A DNA stretch of 64,000 nucleotides, from the NCBI GenBank assembly GCA_964527215.1, contig CAZGNZ010000019.1, positions 10,265 through 74,264 on the forward strand, given 5' to 3'. Position 1 is the stretch's first letter; each line of letters opens with the position of its first letter. Of the stretch, positions 37,785-47,776 are shown piece by piece. Position numbers and translations under genes: made by a program. The notes beneath the pieces are model-generated. The model had not been told where the DNA came from and searched no databases. It saw only the letters and a program-made list of their open reading frames with translations. This DNA is from CAZGNZ01 sp964527215 (GTDB lineage Bacteria; Fidelibacterota; Marinisomatia; SCGC-AAA003-L08; JACNLC01).

Positions 37785-39911
37785 ATGGAAAAATTTGCAC
37801 CAGATATCAAGTATTTATTCGAACCGCGCGCGATTGCAGTGATTGGAGCCTCCGGGAAAGTCGGCAAAATCGGTCACCGTATCATGCACAATATCATCGA
37901 AGGAGGGTATCAGGGTCAGGTGATCCCTGTGAATCCCAAGGGCGGTGAAATTATGGGCTGCAGTGTTGTTAAAAATGTGGCCGATGTAAAAACAGAAATT
38001 GATGTGGCGGTGATCGTGATCCCGGCACCCTTTGTTTTTGATGCTGTCAGATCCTGTGCTGAAGCCAAGGTGAAATTTCTGTCCATAATTACTTCCGGTT
38101 TCTCGGAAGTTGGAAATCTGGATGAAGAACGACAAATCCAAAAATTTGCCAGGAAGCACGGTATGCGCATCCTGGGTCCGAATATCTTCGGTCATTTTTC
38201 AGCGAAGGTATCCCTGAATGCCACTTTCGGTCCGACCGAAATTCCAAAAGGGCATGTATCCATCATCACACAAAGCGGTGCGCTGGGTATTGCCATGATT
38301 GGAAAAACCGGTGTCCAGAATATTGGATTGTCTTCCATCATTTCTGTGGGCAACAAATCTGATCTGGATGAGGCTGATCTCCTGGAATACCTTATTGATC
38401 AACAGGAAACGCAGGCCATTCTGATGTATATCGAAGGGATTCAGAACGGGGCCCGTTTTGTACAGGCACTGAAAAAAGCGACCCTTGTGAAACCCGTGGT
38501 CGTCATCAAGTCCGGACGTTCGAAAAAGGGAGCAATTGCGGCTGCATCCCATACCGGGTCCCTGGCGGGTGCGGATGATGTTTTCGACGCAATCATGCAT
38601 CAGTGCGGGGTCCTCCGCTCCGAGAGTATTCAGGAAGCTCTGGACTGGTGCAAGTTTCTGTCGGAATCCCCCATCCCGAAAGGCGAGAACACCGTTATTA
38701 TTACCAACGGCGGCGGTGTGGGCGTGCTTGCAACAGATGCATGTGAAAAATACGGAGTAGAACTTTACGAAGACAAATCTCACATGAAAGAGGTTTTCGA
38801 TCCGGTAACCCCGGATTTTGGTTCTACCAAGAATCCGGTGGATATCACCGGCGGAGCCACTGCCGATGAATACATTTCCGCTTTAACGGCTGCCATGGAT
38901 GATGATCAGATACACTCCGTCATCGGTCTGTACTGTGAAACAGCTGCAATGACCAAAGAAGCATTGACAGAAATGATACAGGGCACCTATGAGCAGTATC
39001 AGCAGGCTGACAAACCGGTGATATTCTCCGTGTTTGGCGGTGAAATGACCGAAAACAGCATTGCTGACCTGAATAAAAACCGCATTCCGGTGTACCGGGA
39101 TGTCTATGAATCAGTATCCCCTCTCGGTGCACTGTATCGCCAGCGGCGGCATCGGATGCGTGAAATCGAATATCCGCCGACTCCTGAAATTGACTTCAAC
39201 TCCATTCAATCCATTGTGGATGGTGCCCGGGCCGACAGCCGCAGTTTTCTGCTGGCTCATGAAGGTCAGATGCTCCTGAACGCCGTCGGACTGCCTGGAC
39301 CGCAAAGCCATATTGCAAAATCTATCGATGAAGCTGTGGATTATGCTGAACAGATCGGATATCCCGTTGTGATGAAAGTGGTATCCAGAGATATACTGCA
39401 TAAAAGCGATGCCGGCGGAGTGCTGCTGAATCTGGATGACCGCAACGAAGTTGTGGATGCATATCAAACCATTATTCAGAGCTGCCGCAATTATAAATCA
39501 GATGCCCGTATTGACGGTATTGAGGTGGTAGAACAGATCAAGCCGGGAACAGAGGTCATTATCGGCGGCCGTCAGGATAAGAATTTCGGACCGGTGATAA
39601 TGTTCGGACTGGGCGGTATTTACGTGGAAGTCATGAAGGATGTGGCTTTCCGCGCGCTCCCGCTCAGTAAACTGGAAGCCCGTCTGATGGTTGAAGAAAT
39701 TAAATCGTACCCGCTGCTGCTTGGAGTGCGGGGTGAGGCCCGAAAAGATATTGAATCCATCTTTGAAGCCATCTTCAAAGTCGGGGCCATTATCCAGAAT
39801 TGTCAGGATATTTCAGATATTGAAATCAATCCCATGATTGTTTACGACCGGGGCAAAGGCATAAAAGCCGTGGATGTTCGTGTATTGTTATCGGATACGG
39901 AAAGGAATTAG
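37785..39911 (+). CDS. acd: ADP-forming acyl-CoA (acetyl-CoA) synthetase, fused subunits
   Basis: Makes ATP from acyl-CoA, ADP and phosphate, releasing the free acid; a main substrate-level phosphorylation step in archaeal and some bacterial fermenters. In 708 residues it joins an N-terminal CoA-binding domain (AVIGASGKVGKIGHRI), two succinyl-CoA synthetase-like domains with the phospho-histidine at residue 256 in SHTGSLAGADDVFDA, and a C-terminal ATP-grasp domain from about 490 (YPVVMKVVSRDILHKSDAGG, EVIIGGRQDKNFGPVIMFGL). GGGAG precedes the ATG. It lies between the CoA-transferase and the phosphotransacetylase-like gene. Protein acetyltransferase Pat has a related fusion but carries its own GNAT, which is absent from this chain. 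Confidence 0.92.
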   Translation: MEKFAPDIKYLFEPRAIAVIGASGKVGKIGHRIMHNIIEGGYQGQVIPVNPKGGEIMGCSVVKNVADVKTEIDVAVIVIPAPFVFDAVRSCAEAKVKFLSIITSGFSEVGNLDEERQIQKFARKHGMRILGPNIFGHFSAKVSLNATFGPTEIPKGHVSIITQSGALGIAMIGKTGVQNIGLSSIISVGNKSDLDEADLLEYLIDQQETQAILMYIEGIQNGARFVQALKKATLVKPVVVIKSGRSKKGAIAAASHTGSLAGADDVFDAIMHQCGVLRSESIQEALDWCKFLSESPIPKGENTVIITNGGGVGVLATDACEKYGVELYEDKSHMKEVFDPVTPDFGSTKNPVDITGGATADEYISALTAAMDDDQIHSVIGLYCETAAMTKEALTEMIQGTYEQYQQADKPVIFSVFGGEMTENSIADLNKNRIPVYRDVYESVSPLGALYRQRRHRMREIEYPPTPEIDFNSIQSIVDGARADSRSFLLAHEGQMLLNAVGLPGPQSHIAKSIDEAVDYAEQIGYPVVMKVVSRDILHKSDAGGVLLNLDDRNEVVDAYQTIIQSCRNYKSDARIDGIEVVEQIKPGTEVIIGGRQDKNFGPVIMFGLGGIYVEVMKDVAFRALPLSKLEARLMVEEIKSYPLLLGVRGEARKDIESIFEAIFKVGAIIQNCQDISDIEINPMIVYDRGKGIKAVDVRVLLSDTERN

Positions 39912-39913
39912 GA

Positions 39914-40948
39914 ATGAAAAAAATTGTCATGGCATCTATTCGTAAAGATGCCGGAAAAACCGCCATGGCATTGGGGATTGCCAGTGCCCTGAACTGCAAA
40001 ATAGGATATATGAAGCCGCTGGGCGATCGCCTGCTGTATCGAAAAAAACGTCTGTGGGATTTTGATTCCGCCATTTTTACCAATTTGTTCAAAATAGATG
40101 AATTGCCGGAAGACATGAGTATCGGGTTTGATCATTCCAAACTGCGGTACATGTATGATGAGGATAGCTGCTGTCAGCGTTTGACTGAAATGGTGGCCCA
40201 AAACTCCAAAGGAAAAGATGTTCTGCTGATTGAAGGCAGTCAGGATCTGTCCAGAGGGGTCTCTGTGCATCTGGATCCGCTGACCATTTGTCGGTCGACA
40301 GGTGCTGAGCTGATCATTGTTGTCAGCGGTAATTCCGACGAAATCATTGATGATCTCACCTATCTGAAGCATTCCGTCAACCTGACCGATATCAACGTTG
40401 CGGGAATCGTGGTGAATAAAATCAAGGACGTGGAAGATTTCACGAATGTGCACTCGGCCACGCTGGAAGACCTGGGATTCAGGATTCTGGGACTGGTTCC
40501 GTATGTCAAGGACTTGACATATCCAACAATGAAGTTCATTTCAGATATTCTGTTTGCCAAAGTTCTCACCGGTGATCAGAAGCTGGGTGAAACCGTTCAT
40601 GAAATTTTTGTGGGCGCGATGTCTGCGGATGCCGTTCTGAGAATGGAACGGTTTAAAAAATCCAAAAAACTGATTATTACCAGCGGGGACCGGACAGACA
40701 TGATCCTGGCAGCCATAAACACCGACTGTATCGGTATTGTACTGACCAACAATCTACTGCCGCCTCCCAATGTACTGGCACGTGCCGGTGAGAAAAACAT
40801 CCCGGTTTTACTCAGTCAGGGCGATACGTATAAAACTGCCAAAAAAATCGATCAGATGGTTCCTCTGCTGAGCCATACCGATGATGGGAAAATTGAAGTC
40901 ATTCGGAACCTGGTTGCTGAAAATATTGATACAGACAACCTGATCTGA
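39914..40948 (+). CDS. Phosphotransacetylase-like protein with BioD-type NTPase and DRTGG domains
   Basis: A 344-residue protein. The N-terminal 200 residues are a dethiobiotin synthetase-like P-loop fold (MKKIVMASIRKDAGKTAMAL, with GKT; IEGSQDL; VVNKI). The C-terminal portion is a DRTGG domain, visible as IITSGDRTDMILAA and GIVLTNNLLPP near residues 250-285. The same pair stands before the catalytic domain in long Pta enzymes, but the phosphotransacetylase catalytic domain itself is missing, so this is probably a sensor or regulatory partner for acyl-CoA/acyl-phosphate metabolism. It starts three bases after acd and is followed by a strong terminator, ending the operon. Confidence 0.85.
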   Translation: MKKIVMASIRKDAGKTAMALGIASALNCKIGYMKPLGDRLLYRKKRLWDFDSAIFTNLFKIDELPEDMSIGFDHSKLRYMYDEDSCCQRLTEMVAQNSKGKDVLLIEGSQDLSRGVSVHLDPLTICRSTGAELIIVVSGNSDEIIDDLTYLKHSVNLTDINVAGIVVNKIKDVEDFTNVHSATLEDLGFRILGLVPYVKDLTYPTMKFISDILFAKVLTGDQKLGETVHEIFVGAMSADAVLRMERFKKSKKLIITSGDRTDMILAAINTDCIGIVLTNNLLPPPNVLARAGEKNIPVLLSQGDTYKTAKKIDQMVPLLSHTDDGKIEVIRNLVAENIDTDNLI

Positions 40949-40975
40949 AATATTCAGTCAGGGACTTTTTTACTG

Positions 40976-41008
40976 AAAACGGATGGCAGCAGCCATCCGT
41001 TTTTTTTG
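40976..41008 (+). terminator. Rho-independent terminator of the acyl-CoA operon
   Basis: ACGGATGGC and GCCATCCGT pair perfectly, with As before and a run of eight Ts after. It lies 28 bases beyond the stop of the DRTGG protein. Confidence 0.93.
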
Positions 41009-41066
41009 TTGGAATCAACCAAAATCTTACTTAAAAATCTTCTGCTTCAAAGCGGTTCAGGACCGT

Positions 41067-42080
41067 TCAGTATCCCAGTGTCAAATCCACTTTGTTTGTT
41101 TCAGTTTTTCCCTTAATCAGTTTGTTCACCAAACGGCCCAGATGCTGATACCGTCTGATTTCAATATCCTCGGTATCAAACGCACCGCCGCGGTGGGGGC
41201 TCATGACCACATTATCCAGTTCATGGAATGGATATTTCGACGGCAGGGTACTGGTTCGCCGGGACTCACTATCCGGATACCTGTACCAGACATCCAGAGC
41301 GGCGGCGCCAATGGATTGGGTCTGCAGAGCCTGGAACAGTGCCTCCTCCCTGATAATTTCAGCCCGACCGATATTTACCAGCACAGCGTCGCGTTGCATG
41401 GCTGACAATTCCTTTGAGCCTATCAAGCCTCTGGTCTCATCTGTAAGGGGCAGGCAATTAAAAACAATACTGCAGCGGGAAAGCAGGTCATTCAGCTTTG
41501 AAATGGGAAAGCATTGAAAATCACTGCCCTTCGACATTGTGATATTCCGTTTCCTGATCCCCATCACCCTGATGTGGAATCCCAGGCACATTTCCGCTAT
41601 CCGGCGGCCGATCGAACCAAATCCAATGATCAGTGCAGTTCGATTTTCAAGAAGCAGTCGTCCGGGACCGCCATACCGCAGACTCCAATTTCCCTTCCTC
41701 AATTCCCGGTCAACCGGTATAACATGCTTGAATGCTGCCAGCATCAGCGAAAACGCCAGTTCTGCTGCTGCACCGGCGTTGTGATGAATATTATGGACGG
41801 TAATTCCGGGAATGGACAGAACATCGTTTCGCGTGACTGGCGGCAAACCGGCCCATGGGATAATCAGATGTTTCAGTGATGAACTGCTTCGCAGGAGTTC
41901 ACGTTCGGGCCTGCCGGCAATCAGTATCTGAAAATCCGAATCGACTGACGCTTGCCTGCCCCACGAGATTCGGACACCTGATTCGATTTCCTCTCTGAAC
42001 AAGTTCAGATATTTCTGAATCGGCTCCGACTGAAAATGAACACCAATATCCGTACTGGACTTCACTGGGTTCCCGGTCAA
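41067..42080 (-). CDS. D-isomer-specific 2-hydroxyacid dehydrogenase
   Basis: An NAD-dependent cytoplasmic oxidoreductase of 337 residues. It shows the Rossmann motif IIGFGSIGRRIAEMC near residue 150, the substrate-binding arginine in NIGRAEIIRE near 233, and the catalytic histidine in VMSPHRGGAF near 303. The usual DVFxxEP region reads DVWYRYPD followed by SKYPFHELDN, a sub-family form I associate with uncharacterised members, so the substrate is open. The start is TTG at 42080, overlapping the stop of the RND gene by four bases (TTGA); no better start exists. It closes the pump operon and therefore may be translated by coupling. Confidence 0.88.
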   Translation of the reverse strand: MTGNPVKSSTDIGVHFQSEPIQKYLNLFREEIESGVRISWGRQASVDSDFQILIAGRPERELLRSSSSLKHLIIPWAGLPPVTRNDVLSIPGITVHNIHHNAGAAAELAFSLMLAAFKHVIPVDRELRKGNWSLRYGGPGRLLLENRTALIIGFGSIGRRIAEMCLGFHIRVMGIRKRNITMSKGSDFQCFPISKLNDLLSRCSIVFNCLPLTDETRGLIGSKELSAMQRDAVLVNIGRAEIIREEALFQALQTQSIGAAALDVWYRYPDSESRRTSTLPSKYPFHELDNVVMSPHRGGAFDTEDIEIRRYQHLGRLVNKLIKGKTETNKVDLTLGY

Positions 42081-45000
42081 TCGGAATGCTTTCGGGCACC
42101 CTCTATCAATGAGTGAACAATGGGTATGATGATCAGGGTCAGCGGCATTGCAAAACCAAGTCCGAAAATGAAACTGAATCCCATCGGCTGCCAGGATTCT
42201 TCTGCATATGTCAGCGGAAGCAAACCGATAATGGTGGTAATGGTGGTCAGTAGAATCGGTCTGATTCTGACCAGTGACGCGTTAACAATCGCATCTTCGA
42301 GGCTGTATCCTCTGGCATTGAGCTTATTGATGTAGTCGATCAAAATAATGGAGATATTTACGACGACTCCTGCCAGGCCCACGATCGCAATCAGTGCCAC
42401 CAGGGCAAATTCTTCACCCCCGATGAACAGACCATAAATCGCGCCGAATATACCAAATGGAATCGTAAGCATAATGGTCAGCGGTTGGCTGAAGGACCGG
42501 AACTGGGCCACCATCAGGATATATATGAGTATAATTGCGATGATGAATGCTTTGCCCAGATCGACAAAAGATTCGTTGAATTGTTCAAAATCACCGGAGT
42601 AATTGAATTTGTATCCGGCAGGCAGTTTTTTTCGGGTCAGACGATTCTGAAGTTCCTTGGTGATTTGATAGGCCTGCGCTCCCGGTGCCGGATTGGCGGA
42701 GATTCGAATCACTCGTTCACTGTCAAAGTGATGAATCGCGGCCATACCGCGGTCAATGACAAAATCCGCTACCTGACGCAGCTGCACCGGCTGCATCATC
42801 CGGTTCAGGATAGCAATGTTTTTCAGATCTTCAATGCTGTCCCGCCACTGTTCCTGCAGACGGACTGTCACCTCAATATCTTCATCGTCCAGACGCACCG
42901 TCGTGGCCTCCGTCCCATTGATGGCGGTTCGAACAGTACTCACGATATCGGCCGTGCTGACCATCATTCGGGCTGCCTTTACCCGGTCAATCACAAAACT
43001 GATTTCCGGATACCCTTCCTCAAAATCGTCTCGAATGTCAATGGCTCCGCCAATGTCTGTCAGGACACCTTTCACTTCCTCCGCCAGCTGTTCCAGTATC
43101 TGAAAGTCAGGACCAATGATTTTCAAACCGATGGGAGCATCGGAAGGCGGACCGCCGCCCACGGAGGGCAGGTCGATTTCAGCTCCGGAAATGAATTTCA
43201 GATCATTCCTGATTTTATCCTGCAGCTGCTCTGATGTCAGGGTTCGTTCATTTTCATCCACCAGATCAATGATGATCTGGGCAAAATTTTCACTGGTGCC
43301 GGATGCAAAATCATACACACTGGCTCCGCCGCCGCCGATGTTGGCTACGAAATTCGTGACATACGGATCGTAATCAGATCCGGCGAGCACTGTTTCCACT
43401 TCCGCGCTTATGTGGTCGGTTACTTCAAGCGGTGTCCCAATCGGCGTTTCCACATTGACATAGATCTGTCCCACATCTTCCGGCGGGAATAGGTTGACCG
43501 GAACGATTTTCAACGCCATCAGCAGTATTGCTCCGGTGACATAGGGTATGATACTGGCCAGGAAAATCTTCCGGTGTTTCAATGCAAACCGCAGAATAGG
43601 TTCGTAGAACTCCTGTATTTTCCTGGTAAGCCGGGTTCCGAAATTCTGATGCTGAAGTTTGTGCAGCGTCATCGGGGAACGCATAAACCTGGAGCTGACA
43701 GTCGGATTCACAATGATGCCGACAAAGAAAGAGGAAACCAGAGCCATGGATACCGTGATCGGAATGAACTTCATGAAATCACCCATGGTCCCCCCCATGA
43801 GAAGCATTGGCATGAAGGCCGCAAGCGTGGTCAGGGTGGATGTTAAAATAGGCAGAGCCACTTCCTTTGTCCCCATGGCTGCTGCGTGCTGACGGATTCC
43901 GGTATTGGGTATCAGGGTGCGATCAACAGAATCCAATTGTTCATCTGTGACATTGTCGAGTTTCTCACCATGTTGATCCAGATTGTCCCAGTCGGTGGAT
44001 ACTCCCAATGCAAGAGCACCGAGAAAGCGTTTTTTCAAAATTCCGTGATGCCGGTAGATGTTTTCCACCACTACCACCGCATTATCCACAATCATACCAA
44101 TCACCAGAATCAGTGAAAACAGGGTAATCGAATTCAAAGAGGTATCTGACAGCCAAAGGAGGAAAAATGCGGTAAAAATGGTCAGAGGCAGCACGATTCC
44201 TGCAATCAGGGAATTGCGCAGACCAAGAAAAATAAACAGCGTTACCGTCACCAGAACAAGTCCGAACAATCCTGATTTTCCCAACTGGTTCAGCTGATCC
44301 CGTATCCATTTGGCCTGATCACCCGTGACGGCAATATTGGTTCCCGCAGGAAGCCAGCTTTTCGCGCTGTCCAGATATTCCATTACATCTTCGGTAATGG
44401 AAATAGTGTTGGAACCCTGACGCTTCTTGATTGCTAAGGTGATAGCCGGCTGACGGTTCAGACGCGCATAACTTTCGGTATCTTTTTGTCCATCTATGAT
44501 TTCGGCAATATCACGCAGCCGTATCACACGGTTTTCCAGACCGGCTATGGCAATATCGCCCAGGGCATATATATCCTCAACATTTCCTTTTACCTGGGTG
44601 ACGTATTTTTTTCCGCCAAGATTCAGGCTGCCGCCCGGGATTTCCAGATTTTCACTGGCAATAAGCCCCAGTATTGCTGTGATTGTCAGCTGATATTTCT
44701 GCAGTTTCGCAGGATCGATGTTCACCTGGAACTCGCGTTCCACACCGCCGATAACATCACAGCTGAGCACATCAGGGATGTTTTCAATATCGGATTTCAG
44801 CGTCTCCGCAGTTTTTGTCAGCTTTATGTAATCACTGCCGTCCAAAGAGACCACCATCATGGGAATGTCACTGAAGTTGAGTTCCAGAATCATCGGATCA
44901 ATGATATCATCCGGCAGCTCACTTTCAACATCGGCAACAGCTTCCCGAACATCCTTCATTTTTTCATCAATGTCTGATCCCACTTCGAAATACACTGCAA

Positions 45001-45274
45001 TGCTGGAACTTCCCTGATCGCTGGACGAATTGATGTAATCCACGTCTTTCAGGCCGCGAAGCTCGTCTTCCAGTTTATTTGTAATTAATGATTCCACCTG
45101 ATTGGGGGGAGATCCGGGATAGGGCACGATTACCAGAACCAAAGGAATGGATATATCCGGATTCAGTTCTTTTGGCATCGTGATAAATGCAAGAAATCCG
45201 GCAATTATCGGCATCAGAATAAACAATAGAAATACAACACGCCAATTGTTTATGACAAATCTGAAAAATTTCAT
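42077..45274 (-). CDS. RND-family efflux pump, inner-membrane subunit (AcrB/HAE1-like)
   Basis: A proton-driven exporter of 1065 residues that works with an adaptor and TolC. It has the tandem RND layout: membrane segment near the N-terminus (VVFLLFILMPIIAGFLA), first periplasmic domain, membrane block about 335-535 with GMIVDNAVVVVENIYRH (proton-relay aspartate), second periplasmic domain and a second membrane block ending in LTLIIIPIVHSLIEGA. An odd feature is about 45 extra residues after ENIYRH (roughly 405-455, rich in Asp and Leu: STDWDNLDQHGEKLDNV) before the conserved GTKEVALPILTST. Second-last gene of a four-gene operon, 42 bases after the adaptor gene. Substrate unknown. Confidence 0.94.
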   Translation of the reverse strand: MKFFRFVINNWRVVFLLFILMPIIAGFLAFITMPKELNPDISIPLVLVIVPYPGSPPNQVESLITNKLEDELRGLKDVDYINSSSDQGSSSIAVYFEVGSDIDEKMKDVREAVADVESELPDDIIDPMILELNFSDIPMMVVSLDGSDYIKLTKTAETLKSDIENIPDVLSCDVIGGVEREFQVNIDPAKLQKYQLTITAILGLIASENLEIPGGSLNLGGKKYVTQVKGNVEDIYALGDIAIAGLENRVIRLRDIAEIIDGQKDTESYARLNRQPAITLAIKKRQGSNTISITEDVMEYLDSAKSWLPAGTNIAVTGDQAKWIRDQLNQLGKSGLFGLVLVTVTLFIFLGLRNSLIAGIVLPLTIFTAFFLLWLSDTSLNSITLFSLILVIGMIVDNAVVVVENIYRHHGILKKRFLGALALGVSTDWDNLDQHGEKLDNVTDEQLDSVDRTLIPNTGIRQHAAAMGTKEVALPILTSTLTTLAAFMPMLLMGGTMGDFMKFIPITVSMALVSSFFVGIIVNPTVSSRFMRSPMTLHKLQHQNFGTRLTRKIQEFYEPILRFALKHRKIFLASIIPYVTGAILLMALKIVPVNLFPPEDVGQIYVNVETPIGTPLEVTDHISAEVETVLAGSDYDPYVTNFVANIGGGGASVYDFASGTSENFAQIIIDLVDENERTLTSEQLQDKIRNDLKFISGAEIDLPSVGGGPPSDAPIGLKIIGPDFQILEQLAEEVKGVLTDIGGAIDIRDDFEEGYPEISFVIDRVKAARMMVSTADIVSTVRTAINGTEATTVRLDDEDIEVTVRLQEQWRDSIEDLKNIAILNRMMQPVQLRQVADFVIDRGMAAIHHFDSERVIRISANPAPGAQAYQITKELQNRLTRKKLPAGYKFNYSGDFEQFNESFVDLGKAFIIAIILIYILMVAQFRSFSQPLTIMLTIPFGIFGAIYGLFIGGEEFALVALIAIVGLAGVVVNISIILIDYINKLNARGYSLEDAIVNASLVRIRPILLTTITTIIGLLPLTYAEESWQPMGFSFIFGLGFAMPLTLIIIPIVHSLIEGARKHSD

Positions 45275-45316
45275 ATCTTCATCCTTTGATGGCTGAGCGG
45301 TTTGGAAATCAATAGA

Positions 45317-46420
45317 TTACTTCAGGTTCGCCAGCAGTTCATCCAGACTGTCCCAGTGCTTCAGAACTTCCACTGGATCACCCGGTTTGCAGTACGCCTG
45401 TCCTTTTACCAGCAGCTGTTCACCTGCTTCCAGTCCGCTTTCAATGAGAACCCGGTTATTCATCAGACTTTTAAGTGCCACCTGCCGCTCCACTACCTTT
45501 CCTTGATCAAGGATATAAGCTGTCCAGCGTCCGGCTTTTTTATTCAGGGCAATTCCAGGAATTACCAGTTCATTTGAGGTCTCCGGTTCAAAGAGATGAA
45601 TGGTGCAGCTCCAGCCGGGTCTCAAAGTGAGTTCCGAATTATCAATTTCAATTTTGACCGGATAGCTGCCGTCGAGGCCGGGTGTCATGCCGGCAAAGAC
45701 TACCCTGCCGAAAAAAACGTCATCAGGGTTCTGAGAGACGGTAATCTCGGCAATAGAATTCACTGCAATCCGGCCAATCTGGTCTTCGTTTACAGACAGA
45801 TTTATTTTCAAACGTTTGATCTGGTGCAGGATATAGGCAGGATTCTGAGGACCTGCAAGCTGTCCGATTTCCAGAAATCTTCCACCAAGATATCCCTCTG
45901 CGGGTGCGGTAATCACCGTTTTCTCAAACTGCCTTCGAGCCAGATTCAGAGCTGCTTCAGCCTGTTTCAATTGTGCAGCTGCTGCATCCCGGGCAAGACC
46001 AACACCCTCCATGATTGTATCGCTGGAGAATCCCTCATCCTGCAGCTGTTTCTGACGGTTGTAATCCGCCTCAGCATTGCGGTGAGCCACTTCGGCCACA
46101 TCCCAGGCGGCTTCGGCCTGCTGCAGTCCCAGGCGGTAATCCGTTTGTTCAATGAGAGCCAGGGGCTGTTCTGCCCTGACGTGGGTACCTTCAATCTCAA
46201 AAATATCTTCAACTGTTCCCGGTGCTTCCGGATATATTTCAATGGATGCACTCGGCTGCAGCAAACCCGAAAACTCCATCGATACACGGGTTTCAAGTTC
46301 AACAACATTTGTGGTTTCCACATTAATAAGATCCGCAGCGGCTTCCTGTTCATTCCCGGGCTGACAGGCCGTTAGCAGGATAAGCCCCATGATTAGTAAT
46401 ACAATCACTGGTCTGTACAT
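45317..46420 (-). CDS. RND efflux periplasmic adaptor lipoprotein (HlyD/AcrA family)
   Basis: The membrane-fusion protein joining pump and outer-membrane channel. The 367-residue precursor starts MYRPVIVLLIMGLILLTACQ, a lipoprotein signal with the lipid-bearing cysteine at residue 19. Then come the barrel-sandwich halves (PEAPGTVEDIFEIEGTHVRA, VITAPAEGYLGG), a coiled-coil hairpin between about 95 and 165, the beta-barrel domain (RIAVNSIAEITVS) and a membrane-proximal domain. GAGGAGA precedes the ATG. It is 21 bases after tolC and 42 bases before the pump gene. Confidence 0.93.
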   Translation of the reverse strand: MYRPVIVLLIMGLILLTACQPGNEQEAAADLINVETTNVVELETRVSMEFSGLLQPSASIEIYPEAPGTVEDIFEIEGTHVRAEQPLALIEQTDYRLGLQQAEAAWDVAEVAHRNAEADYNRQKQLQDEGFSSDTIMEGVGLARDAAAAQLKQAEAALNLARRQFEKTVITAPAEGYLGGRFLEIGQLAGPQNPAYILHQIKRLKINLSVNEDQIGRIAVNSIAEITVSQNPDDVFFGRVVFAGMTPGLDGSYPVKIEIDNSELTLRPGWSCTIHLFEPETSNELVIPGIALNKKAGRWTAYILDQGKVVERQVALKSLMNNRVLIESGLEAGEQLLVKGQAYCKPGDPVEVLKHWDSLDELLANLK

Positions 46421-46441
46421 GGTCTCCTCGATATCATTCGT

Positions 46442-47776
46442 TTAATAGGTTAGCGGTAGCCCGCACAAATTCATTAACTGGTTATAACTGATGAACCGGT
46501 CGATCCGGGTATTGATCAAATTGATCTGTGCATCCCTGTATGCGTTGCGGGCATCGATAAGTTCGATTTGAGTGCTTTCACCGGATTCATAACTGATTTC
46601 AACTGCCTGATAGTTTTGTTCCGAAGAAGTCAGCTGCTGTTCTGCCAGCAGCAGTGATTCGTTCAGGATCTGGTACTGCAGAAAACCGGATTCAACTCCA
46701 AGAAGTACGCCGTCTTTCACCGCAAGATTATTGTAACGGGTTTGACGCAACTGGGCTCGCGCCTGGTTCAGCCTGGCAACATTCCCCAGCCCTGTCGGCA
46801 ATTCAAATGAAGCACTCAGGATATAATTCCAGGATTCAGCTTCTGAAAAGGCTGATACCTCCGTGTCTTCCTGCCAGTGGTAGGCCACGCCGACACTGGG
46901 GAGAAATGCTCCATAGTTGGCTCGAACCCCCCATTGGGAGATATCTTCTGCCACGGATGACATTCGCATTCCGGGGTTACTCCGGAGAGCAATGGCCTTC
47001 AGGTCATCCAGACCGTGTATCAGGTTCACTTCCGGTATCGTCAAATCCAGTTCATACGAATGGGTTAACTCCCGTCCCATGACCATATTCAGCTGAATTT
47101 CAGTAAGTCTTACTCCCTGTTCAGCCGCTAAAACTGCCTGACTGATTGTTGTCTGACTCACATCTGCCCGAAGCTTGTCACGAACATCCACAACTCCCAG
47201 CTCGTACATTCTGCCGATCATTCTCGTTGTCTCGCTTATAAGGTCGCGGGTATCCCGGGTCACTTCCAGCAGTCCGTTCATTTTGACCAGATTATAATAG
47301 GCTGTGATTGTTTTCAATCGAACGTCCAATGAATCTGAGTTGTGTGATATTCGGCTGATATCCTGGCTGAGTCCCGCCATCCTGCGGGCGCTGAAGAGAG
47401 CACCGCCGGTAAACAGCGGCATGCTGACGTCCACGGTTTTCTGTCCCTGGGTTTCCGGAAGGATGATCAAATCCACAACGGGCGGATTATTCGGATCGTC
47501 CGGATTTTCCGGATCAAACGATGGATTTGGAAATTCAGTGGCAATTTCCTTATTCCACATATTTGTATAGCCAAGAGTGACCGTCGGCAGCATATTGCTG
47601 GTAGATTCCCAGGTATTCCAGTAGGACCGGCTATAGTCTGCCCGACTGCCCTGCAGTTCAGGATTATACTTCAATGCAGTATCCACCGCAGACCTGCATG
47701 TCAGCTTTTCAGCTGCCAGGACGGGACAAAGCAATAACACACTGATGAATATCAACAGGTTATTTTTTATGGGCAT
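46442..47776 (-). CDS. TolC-family outer membrane efflux protein
   Basis: The outer-membrane channel of the tripartite pump, 444 residues with signal peptide MPIKNNLLIFISVLLLCPVL ending near AAEKL. The internal duplication of TolC is visible: ALKYNPELQGSRADYSRS near the N-terminus and ALRSNPGMRMSSVAEDIS in the second half, each followed by strands and long amphipathic helices (for instance ESTQIELIDARNAYRDAQIN near the end). AGGAAA lies before the ATG. First gene of the minus-strand pump operon; a 260-base divergent region separates it from tyrosine phenol-lyase. Confidence 0.93.
   Translation of the reverse strand: MPIKNNLLIFISVLLLCPVLAAEKLTCRSAVDTALKYNPELQGSRADYSRSYWNTWESTSNMLPTVTLGYTNMWNKEIATEFPNPSFDPENPDDPNNPPVVDLIILPETQGQKTVDVSMPLFTGGALFSARRMAGLSQDISRISHNSDSLDVRLKTITAYYNLVKMNGLLEVTRDTRDLISETTRMIGRMYELGVVDVRDKLRADVSQTTISQAVLAAEQGVRLTEIQLNMVMGRELTHSYELDLTIPEVNLIHGLDDLKAIALRSNPGMRMSSVAEDISQWGVRANYGAFLPSVGVAYHWQEDTEVSAFSEAESWNYILSASFELPTGLGNVARLNQARAQLRQTRYNNLAVKDGVLLGVESGFLQYQILNESLLLAEQQLTSSEQNYQAVEISYESGESTQIELIDARNAYRDAQINLINTRIDRFISYNQLMNLCGLPLTY

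Noticed and set aside
42485..43234. Plus-strand frame of 249 residues
   Set aside because: It is the antisense shadow of the RND transporter.
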